A stretch of DNA of 10,988 bases from assembly GCA_945613045.1 (NCBI GenBank), contig CALZAG010000036.1, positions 1 through 10,988 of the forward strand. The letters are read 5' to 3'. How positions within the stretch are numbered: position 1 is the first letter of the stretch; each line of letters starts with the position of its first letter. The notes under the pieces were generated by a model. That model saw only the letters and a program-made list of their open reading frames with translations. It was not told the DNA's origin and did no database searches. Shown here piece by piece: positions 5,895-10,988 of the stretch. The position numbers and the translations under genes were made by a program. The DNA comes from an uncultured Clostridia bacterium. GTDB taxonomy: Bacteria > Bacillota > Clostridia > Oscillospirales > Oscillospiraceae.

Positions 5895-5929
5895 TATTGC
5901 AGGGACGGCCATTGGCCGTCCCTGCAATA
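5895..5929. repeat. Perfect palindrome with 17-bp arms between asd and ypeB
   Basis: TATTGCAGGGACGGCCA (5895-5911) and its exact complement (5913-5929) surround one central base; pairing continues to 5891-5933 with a single G-T. It lies downstream of asd and could end the hom-lysC-asd transcript, although only a poor T-tract follows on the minus strand. Such GGGACGGCC-type palindromes look like miniature repeat elements of clostridial genomes; I recall similar sequences but cannot verify this. Confidence 0.7.
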
Positions 5930-5954
5930 TTATTCAAAGCTCGGATTCAATATA

Positions 5955-5983
5955 GAATTTTCCGAACCCGCCTGTGAAAATTC
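5955..5983 (-). terminator. AT-rich hairpin just after asd
   Basis: GAATTTTC (5955-5962) and GAAAATTC (5976-5983) are a perfect 8-bp inverted repeat with a 13-base loop, about 28 bases after the asd stop. On the minus strand the arm is followed by TATATTG, a weak T-rich stretch. It is a possible contributor to termination of the operon, together with the larger palindrome at 5895-5929. Confidence 0.3.
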
Positions 5984-6010
5984 GCAGCGCTGTAAAACGA
6001 CACGTACGAT

Positions 6011-7003
6011 TTAATCACGAATTAAAAGCTCTGCTATCTGGATGGCGTTGAGAGCTGCGCCCTTGCGCACCTGATCGCCGCAGCACCAGAGGTTCAGGCC
6101 CCTTTCGTCGGTGAGGTCGTCGCGTATGCGGCCGACGAACACGAGATCCTGGTTCGAGGTATCCAACGGCATGGGGTAGCTCTGATTTGCGAGATCGTCC
6201 ACCAGCTTGCAGCCTGCGGCCTTTGCGATGATCTCCTGCGCCTGGGCGACGGAGATCTTCTCCTTTGTTTTGAGGCAGATGGAAACGCTGTGGCTGCGCA
6301 CGACGGGCACTCTGACGCAGGTGCAGCTTACCTTGAGCTCCGGCAGGTGCATGATCTTTCTGCCCTCGTTCTGCAGCTTCATCTCCTCGGAGGTGTAGCC
6401 CATGAACTGCTCGCCGCCTATCTGCGGGATGACGTTATAGGCTATCTGGTGCTGGAACACGCGGGGCTCGTAGCTCTCGCCCTTTGACAGGGCCTCGACC
6501 TCGGCGAACAGCTCCTTGGGTCCGTTCGCGCCCGCGCCGGACACCGCCTGATAGGAGGACACGACCATGCTCTCGATGGGGGAGATGCTGTTGAGCGCGT
6601 TTATCGCGGTGCAGGAGATGATGGTGGTGCAGTTGGGGTTTGAGATGACGCCCTTGTGCTTTTTGACGTCCTCGGGGTTTATCTCGGGCACCACGAGCGG
6701 CACGTCGGGATCGAGACGGAAGGCGCTGGAGTTATCCACGAACACCGCGCCTGCGGCCTTTATATCCTCGACAAAGCGCTCGGCGATGTCGTTCTCCGCC
6801 GCGCCGAGGACGATGTCCAGACCCTTGAAGTTCTCCGCGCAGGCCTCGACGACGGTATGGCCCTCGATGACCTTGCCGGCTGAGTTTTTGCTCGCCAGCA
6901 GGCGCAGCTCCGCGACGGGGAAGCTTCTCTCGGCGAGTATCTTCATCATTTCCTGGCCGACGGCGCCGGTCGCACCGAGAATACCTACATTATATTTCTT
7001 CAT
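6011..7003 (-). CDS. asd: Aspartate-semialdehyde dehydrogenase
   Basis: A 330-residue enzyme of normal length that reduces aspartyl-4-phosphate to aspartate-4-semialdehyde with NADPH, the second step from aspartate to lysine, threonine, methionine and diaminopimelate. Visible features: the NADP loop GILGATGAVGQEM (7-19), NSSAFR (91-96), the catalytic cysteine C125 in SNPNCTTI, Gln152 in SYQAVSGAG and the proton-acceptor His238 in VPVVRSHS. The ATG follows GTGAGGT about seven bases away, which overlaps the lysC stop. The gap to lysC is 10 bases, so it is the last gene of the hom-lysC-asd operon. It shows no defects. Confidence 0.97.
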   Translation of the reverse strand: MKKYNVGILGATGAVGQEMMKILAERSFPVAELRLLASKNSAGKVIEGHTVVEACAENFKGLDIVLGAAENDIAERFVEDIKAAGAVFVDNSSAFRLDPDVPLVVPEINPEDVKKHKGVISNPNCTTIISCTAINALNSISPIESMVVSSYQAVSGAGANGPKELFAEVEALSKGESYEPRVFQHQIAYNVIPQIGGEQFMGYTSEEMKLQNEGRKIMHLPELKVSCTCVRVPVVRSHSVSICLKTKEKISVAQAQEIIAKAAGCKLVDDLANQSYPMPLDTSNQDLVFVGRIRDDLTDERGLNLWCCGDQVRKGAALNAIQIAELLIRD

Positions 7004-7013
7004 AGTTTTTACC

Positions 7014-8327
7014 TCACTTTACAAAGCTGTTATATAATACGCGCACGGTGCGCTCAAAATCATCGTTATTTACGCCGACAATAATATTCAGCTCGTCGGG
7101 GCCCTGGGATATCATGCGGATGTTTATCCCGTTCTGGCCGAGGGCGGCGAAGATGCGGCCCGAGGTGCCGGGCTGGAAGGCCATGCGCCGTCCGACGGCG
7201 GCCACGACGGAGATATCGCCCGTTATCTGGATGTTGTCCGGCTGAAGCTCCTTCTGGATATCGCCGACGATGGAATAGACCCGGTTTTTCGCCTTGTCCG
7301 CCGCGACGACCAGCGATACGCTGTCGATGCCCGAGGGGGTGTACTCAACGCAGACGCCGTGCCTTTCAAAGGCCTCGAGTATGAGCCTGAGCGAGCCCAT
7401 CTGCGAGCTCATGCCGTTTTTGGAAACGGTGATGATGGAAAAATTCTTCCTGCCCGCGATGCCGGTTATGAAGCGGTCGCCGCGCAGCTCCTCCTTGAAG
7501 CTTTCCATTATGAGCGTGCCCGGATGCCCGGGGTCGTTGGTGTTGCGGATGTTGAGGGGGATGTTCTTCTCGCGCACGGGGAACACCGCTCCCTCGTGCA
7601 GCACCTGCGCGCCCATGTAGCTGAGCTCGCGCAGCTCGTTATAGGTTATGCGCTCGATGGTGTCGGGGTCGTCGACGATGCGCGGATCGGCCATGAGGAT
7701 GCCGGAAACGTCCGTCCAGTTCTCGTACACGTCCGCGTCCAGCGCCGCCGCCGCCAAAGCGCCGGTAACGTCGCTTCCGCCGCGGGTGAGCACCTTGATG
7801 CTGCCGTCCGGCATTGCGCCGTAAAAGCCCGGGATCACCACCCGCCGGCTTCCGACAAGCTGCCGCAGGTTTTCATATGACTGCTCCTTGTCGATCGAGC
7901 CGTCAAAGGAGAATTTCAGCCACAGCTCCGCGTCGAGGAAATCGTAGCCCAGATAATCCGCCATGAGCCTTGCGGAAAAGTATTCGCCGCGGGACACGAG
8001 TCTGTCCTTGCTCATGCCGTCCTCGATCTCTGCCCTGAGAGCGCTCAGCTCGCTTTCGATATCCACACCGAGCCCCAGCTCCGCGCAGATATCGCGGTAG
8101 CGGCCGGCGATCATTTCAAATACCGGATCGCAGCTCACACCGTATTTTTTGTGCGCGTGGCAGAGGTACAGCAGATCGGTCAGCTTGTGGTCGTCCTTAT
8201 ATCTCTTGCCCGCCGCGGAGACGACGATCACCCGCCGCGCGGGGTCGGCCTCCACGATGGCCCTTACCTTTTTAAATTGTGCGGCGTCCGCCATTGACGA
8301 GCCGCCGAATTTCGCAACCTTAAGCAT
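7014..8327 (-). CDS. lysC: Aspartate kinase
   Basis: A 437-residue enzyme that phosphorylates aspartate, the first committed step of the aspartate family. The kinase domain begins with KFGGSSMADA (6-15) and includes SRGEYFSARLMADYL (112-126) and GFYGAMPDGSIKVLTRGGSDVTGALAA (split around 167-193), the nucleotide-binding core. Two C-terminal ACT domains (about 285-350 and 365-437), the second with INIRMISQGPDELNIIVGV, are expected to bind a feedback inhibitor, probably lysine or threonine. The frame is open 47 codons farther upstream to 8468, but that overlaps hom and does not resemble the family; the start at 8327 gives the conserved MLKVAKFGG. It is 5 bases from the hom stop with only a poor ribosome site, so translational coupling to hom is likely. 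Confidence 0.96.
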   Translation of the reverse strand: MLKVAKFGGSSMADAAQFKKVRAIVEADPARRVIVVSAAGKRYKDDHKLTDLLYLCHAHKKYGVSCDPVFEMIAGRYRDICAELGLGVDIESELSALRAEIEDGMSKDRLVSRGEYFSARLMADYLGYDFLDAELWLKFSFDGSIDKEQSYENLRQLVGSRRVVIPGFYGAMPDGSIKVLTRGGSDVTGALAAAALDADVYENWTDVSGILMADPRIVDDPDTIERITYNELRELSYMGAQVLHEGAVFPVREKNIPLNIRNTNDPGHPGTLIMESFKEELRGDRFITGIAGRKNFSIITVSKNGMSSQMGSLRLILEAFERHGVCVEYTPSGIDSVSLVVAADKAKNRVYSIVGDIQKELQPDNIQITGDISVVAAVGRRMAFQPGTSGRIFAALGQNGINIRMISQGPDELNIIVGVNNDDFERTVRVLYNSFVK

Positions 8328-8332
8328 TTTTA

Positions 8333-9472
8333 TCACACAAGACCCGCAATGAACACCGCGGGGTCGGCCTCCTTTGCTTTGCTTGCCCATGCGTGCATCG
8401 TTTCGACGGACACGGGCTCGGTTATAACGCCCTCGCAGCACTTCTCGACCGCCACCGAGTCGAGCCATTCGTCGCAGGCGGCGCAGCGTACATAGTAGGG
8501 GTGCGCCTCGAGGGAGTTGTCGGTCTGCGCAGGCTCGAAGCTTTCGGTGTAAAAGCTCTTTACGCCGCCCATGATGTCCAGCACGTCGGCCACTGCGTTG
8601 TACGCGGTGGGGTAGCGTCCCGCGCCCTGACCGTAGAAGCTCTCCTTGCCGGTCAGCTCCGTGTCGAAGGAGATGACGTTGCGGTTCGTGCTGACCGCCG
8701 CCTCAAGCTCGCCGCTTTTTACGAAGCAGGGCTCGACATAGGCCGCCAGCCCGCCCTCAAGAGCCTTGCCGAAGGCCAGCATCTTGCACACGCAGCCCAG
8801 GCGCTCGGCCGCCGCGATATCCGCGGAGCTTATGCTGCGGATGCCGAAAACGGGCACGTCCGCCTCCGTGATGCACACGCCGAAGGCGACGTTGGCGCTG
8901 ATGACGCACTTGCGCTGGATGTCCAGCCCGTCGATGTCCGCGGAGGGATCCGCCTCGGCGTAGCCCAGCTCCTGAGCCTGAGCCAGCACCTCGGAAAAGT
9001 CCCTGCCGTCAAAGTGCATGGCGTCGAGAATGAAGTTGGTCGTGCCGTTCATTATGCCGGAAAAGCTCTTGACCCTGTCAAGCCGCAGTACGCGCTCGAG
9101 ATTTACCAGCCAGGGTATACCGCCGCCGACGGCGGGGGTGCAGCGGAAGGCCACGCCGCATTCCCTTGCAAGCGCAGTCAGCTCCTTATAATAATGCGCG
9201 ACAAGGTGTTTGTTAGCCGTGACGACGCTCTTGCCGGCCTTCATCGCCGCGCATACATACTCGTACGCGGGGCTCAGACCGCCCATGACCTCGACCACCG
9301 CGTCGATCTCCTTATCGTTTACAATAGTAGAGATATCCTTTACCGCGCGGCTGCCCAGCTCGGGCTTATCCCTGCGCACCAGAACATACTTCAGCTCAAT
9401 ATCCTCTCTCGCGTCGCAGATCTCCAGAACGCCGCCGCCCACAACGCCGCAGCCAAGAAGCGCAATCTTCAT
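8333..9472 (-). CDS. hom: Homoserine dehydrogenase with short C-terminal region
   Basis: A 379-residue enzyme that reduces aspartate semialdehyde to homoserine. The N-terminal NAD(P) domain has LGCGVVGGGVLEI (6-18) and VVEVMGG; the catalytic domain has VTANKHLVA (84-92), GGGIPWLVNLERVL, SGIMNGTTNFIL (138-149), GYAEADPSADIDGLD (170-184) and the lysine K188. After about residue 323 most family members of 400-430 residues carry a regulatory ACT domain; here only about 55 residues remain, beginning HPYYVR as ACT domains do but without the usual D-x-PGVL motif. Threonine feedback may be lost or altered. The ATG at 9472 is preceded by AAAGGCGG; the 24-codon extension up to 9544 runs into the promoter and is rejected. 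It is the first gene of the operon. Confidence 0.94.
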   Translation of the reverse strand: MKIALLGCGVVGGGVLEICDAREDIELKYVLVRRDKPELGSRAVKDISTIVNDKEIDAVVEVMGGLSPAYEYVCAAMKAGKSVVTANKHLVAHYYKELTALARECGVAFRCTPAVGGGIPWLVNLERVLRLDRVKSFSGIMNGTTNFILDAMHFDGRDFSEVLAQAQELGYAEADPSADIDGLDIQRKCVISANVAFGVCITEADVPVFGIRSISSADIAAAERLGCVCKMLAFGKALEGGLAAYVEPCFVKSGELEAAVSTNRNVISFDTELTGKESFYGQGAGRYPTAYNAVADVLDIMGGVKSFYTESFEPAQTDNSLEAHPYYVRCAACDEWLDSVAVEKCCEGVITEPVSVETMHAWASKAKEADPAVFIAGLV

Positions 9473-9528
9473 TTCATTACCGCCTTTGCTTGTATTGTCT
9501 TTGCTGTAAAAACATTTGTTTTTGACAT
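9469..9528 (-). CDS. Possible 19-residue leader ORF overlapping the hom start
   Basis: From the ATG at 9528-9526 the minus strand encodes MSKTNVFTAKTIQAKAVMK and stops at TGA 9471-9469; this stop overlaps the hom ATG as ATGA, a common coupling arrangement. The ATG is seven bases after the predicted -10, near the transcript start, so a normal ribosome site is lacking and it would be leaderless. It holds four Lys, three Thr and two Met codons, products of this pathway, but no alternative terminator is present. The ORF is real as sequence; its expression is unproven. Confidence 0.25.
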   Translation of the reverse strand: MSKTNVFTAKTIQAKAVMK

Positions 9529-9534
9529 GAGAAC

Positions 9535-9563
9535 AATATAGCATCAGCGGAGCACAAATGCAA
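9535..9563 (-). promoter_or_regulatory. Promoter of the hom-lysC-asd operon
   Basis: On the minus strand TTGCAT (9563-9558) and TATATT (9540-9535) are 17 bases apart. Transcription should start near 9528, leaving a leader of about 56 bases, too short for a lysine riboswitch or a T-box. The leader contains a small AAAAAC/GTTTTT hairpin (9508-9523). Confidence 0.6.
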
Positions 9564-9811
9564 GGCTTTTTTGAAAATCATCTGTAGAAAAGCGTCAATA
9601 ATCTGCCTGCAAAATAGGTGAAAATGACGAAAGCTGATAGTCCGCGCCGCAGTTCCCCGCAATCGTGCACCAAACGCAAGATATAGTATTAAATTGCATT
9701 TTCGGACAAGATATTGCAAAATAGTTCAGAAATAAGGCTGTTTTTTAGCTAAAGCGAATTAGCTTGCGAAATTTTTTGCAAAACCCACAAAGCGAAATTT
9801 CATTTTTGTGC
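9564..9811. other. Intergenic region without a visible gene
   Basis: An AT-rich divergent spacer between the hom and TRAP promoters. It holds a small stem-loop AGCTAA/TTAGCT (9747-9764) and a repeated GCGAAATTT (9766-9774 and 9792-9800) just upstream of the TRAP -35, possibly an UP element or regulator site. The open frame at 9477-9719 on the minus strand crosses the hom promoter and has no recognisable protein. Confidence 0.5.
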
Positions 9812-9840
9812 TTGAAATCCGCCCCTGACGGGTGTATAAT
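9812..9840 (+). promoter_or_regulatory. Promoter of the TRAP solute-binding protein gene
   Basis: TTGAAA (9812-9817) and a perfect TATAAT (9835-9840) are 17 bases apart, preceded by AT-rich sequence. The transcript would begin near 9847 with a leader of about 60 bases. A TTGACA at 9864-9869 has no suitable -10 and is probably chance. Confidence 0.75.
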
Positions 9841-9907
9841 GCGTGCGTGGTGAATTATTTTAGTTGACATTATTCAAAACCGGAAATTCAAACAGGAGGA
9901 AACACTA

Positions 9908-10882
9908 ATGAAAAGATTTTTGGCACTTCTTTTGGCCGCTATGATGGTCTTCTCGCTGTGCGCCTGCGGTAATGGCGGCAACGGCGACACCAACGTCGCG
10001 GACGACGGCGCAGCAACGCTCGACTTCGCTACCGGCGGCGAGCAGGGTACATATTACGCGTTCGGCACCGTGCTTGCTCAGCAGGTATCCGAAAAGACCG
10101 CCACTCAGGTCACCGCGGTCACCAGCAACGGCTCTCAGGCAAACGTTGAGGATATCGACGGCGCTGCCGTGCAGCTTGCTTTCGTCCAGTCAGACGTTAT
10201 GAGCTACGCCTACCAGGGCGAGAAGCTCTTCACCGAGAAGGTCGGTTCCTTCTCCGTCGTTGCGGCTCTGTACCTCGAGCAGGTCCAGATCGTAACTCTC
10301 GACCCCAGCATCAAGACCGTTGCCGACCTCAAGGGCAAGACCGTTTCCATCGGCGCAAAGGGCTCCGGCGTTTACTTCAACGCACTTGACATTCTCGGCG
10401 CATACGGTCTGACCGAGACCGACATCAAGGCCGAGTACCTCAACTTCGGCGACTCCACCGACAGCCTGAAGGACGGCAAGATCGACGCGGCATTCGTCGT
10501 TGCCGGCGCTCCCACTCCCGCCGTTCAGGACCTCGCCACCGGCAAGCAGGTCTACCTCGTCTCTCTTGACGCAGAGCACGTTGCAAGCCTCATCAAGACC
10601 TCTCCCTACTACAAGGAGTACACCATCGCCAAGGACGTTTACAACACTCCCGAGGACGTGACCACCGTTGCAGTCGCAGCAGTCGTTATCGCCCGTGACG
10701 ATGTTTCCGAGGCCGCTGTTTACAACTTCGTGTCCTCCATCTTCGAGGATATCGACTCCATCGGCCACGCGAAGAAGGCCGAGCTCGACCTTGACTTCGC
10801 CGCCTCCATCACCGACGTTCCCTATCACCCCGGCGCAGCCAAGTACTTCGCTGAGAAGGACATCGAGGTCGCAACCAAGTAA
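9908..10882 (+). CDS. TAXI-family TRAP transporter solute-binding lipoprotein
   Basis: A 324-residue extracytoplasmic binding protein anchored by lipid. The signal peptide MKRFLALLLAAMMVFSLCAC ends in a lipobox LCAC with the lipidated Cys20, followed by a Gly/Asp-rich linker to about 35. The mature part matches the TAXI family: LDFATGGEQGTYYAFG (about 37-52), AFVQSDVMSYAYQG, and SIGAKGSGVYFNALDIL (146-162). These proteins capture organic acids such as glutamate or 2-oxoglutarate for a TRAP permease; the substrate cannot be told here. AGGAGG lies eight bases before the ATG. All lysine codons except the first are AAG, and codon choice is strongly biased, consistent with high expression. The permease gene would be expected beyond the right edge. 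The stem-loop after the stop may lower its expression relative to this gene. Confidence 0.94.
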   Translation: MKRFLALLLAAMMVFSLCACGNGGNGDTNVADDGAATLDFATGGEQGTYYAFGTVLAQQVSEKTATQVTAVTSNGSQANVEDIDGAAVQLAFVQSDVMSYAYQGEKLFTEKVGSFSVVAALYLEQVQIVTLDPSIKTVADLKGKTVSIGAKGSGVYFNALDILGAYGLTETDIKAEYLNFGDSTDSLKDGKIDAAFVVAGAPTPAVQDLATGKQVYLVSLDAEHVASLIKTSPYYKEYTIAKDVYNTPEDVTTVAVAAVVIARDDVSEAAVYNFVSSIFEDIDSIGHAKKAELDLDFAASITDVPYHPGAAKYFAEKDIEVATK

Positions 10883-10918
10883 TTTTAACGCGAGCTTAAC
10901 GCGGTTTTACCGCAATAC

Positions 10919-10952
10919 CGGAAACTACGGCGCTTATGCGTCGTAGTTTCCG
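10919..10952 (+). terminator. Stem-loop after the TRAP binding-protein gene
   Basis: CGGAAACTACG (10919-10929) pairs with CGTAGTTTCCG (10942-10952), and pairing continues through a G-T and CGC/GCG to a TTAT loop, a stem of 15 bp. TTGTCTTATA follows, a weak T-tract. It could be a terminator or an attenuator ahead of a permease gene. A smaller hairpin GCGGT/ACCGC lies at 10901-10913. The remaining bases to 10988 show no gene. Confidence 0.6.
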
Positions 10953-10988
10953 TTGTCTTATACCGGCGGCTGCCGGAGAGCTATCCGC

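Noticed and set aside
8328..8468. 47-codon upstream extension of aspartate kinase
   Set aside because: It lies inside hom in another frame and is not part of the conserved family N-terminus, which is MLKVAKFGG at 8327.
9473..9530. Lysine riboswitch, T-box or classical attenuator in the hom leader
   Set aside because: The leader is only about 56 bases with one small AT hairpin and no terminator, too short for these.
8393..9541. Long plus-strand open frame (382 codons) antisense to hom
   Set aside because: It mirrors a conserved gene in GC-rich DNA, has no recognisable domain, and hom accounts for the codon bias.
9477..9719. 80-codon minus-strand frame upstream of hom
   Set aside because: It runs through the hom promoter, has no ribosome site and no recognisable protein sequence.
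1..10988. CRISPR arrays, tRNA or rRNA genes, phage genes
   Set aside because: No regularly spaced repeats, cloverleaf or rRNA-like sequence, or phage structural proteins were seen on either strand.

Overview
The window looks like chromosomal DNA from an endospore-forming, GC-rich Clostridia member (Bacillota), probably of the Oscillospirales type. Evidence: a YpeB-like germination protein, a clostridial EFR1-type flavodoxin/ferredoxin, Gram-positive Shine-Dalgarno sites (GGAGG, AGGAGG), near-consensus sigma-A promoters, and a lipoprotein with the LCAC lipobox common in this group. The taxon is inferred from gene content, not from a marker gene.

Left part (1-1903): a leftward cluster holds the start of a probable [4Fe-4S]/molybdopterin oxidoreductase (runs off the left edge), an EFR1-type flavodoxin-ferredoxin, and a 42-codon ORF that looks like the stub of a longer gene. 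A TetR-family regulator is divergent from it and has a perfect consensus promoter. The arrangement suggests the regulator controls the redox cluster.

Junction (1906-2171): the 3' end of an IS3-family (IS150-like) element, reduced to a transposase C-terminus, a 17-bp stem-loop and the right terminal repeat. Its last three bases act as the stop codon of the convergent C39-like gene.

Centre (2169-5930): leftward genes for a C39-like cysteine peptidase and a DUF1846 protein form a two-gene operon with its own strong promoter. Upstream lies ypeB (spore cortex lysis partner), without its usual partner sleB, between two diverged direct copies of a roughly 50-bp element. A perfect 17-bp-arm palindrome follows.

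Right-centre (6011-9563): a leftward operon hom-lysC-asd, the common trunk from aspartate to homoserine and toward lysine, methionine and threonine. Genes are 5 and 10 nt apart. It is read from one promoter with a short leader that contains a 19-codon ORF overlapping the hom start.

Right end (9812-10988): a rightward TAXI-type TRAP transporter solute-binding lipoprotein with a strong promoter and ribosome site, followed by a stem-loop. The membrane subunits, if linked, would lie beyond the right edge.

Most of the window is ordinary housekeeping and accessory content. I found no clear new defence or mobile system. The best leads are the DUF1846/C39 pair, the IS-donated stop codon, the repeats around ypeB, the short hom with a degenerate C-terminal domain, and the hom leader ORF.
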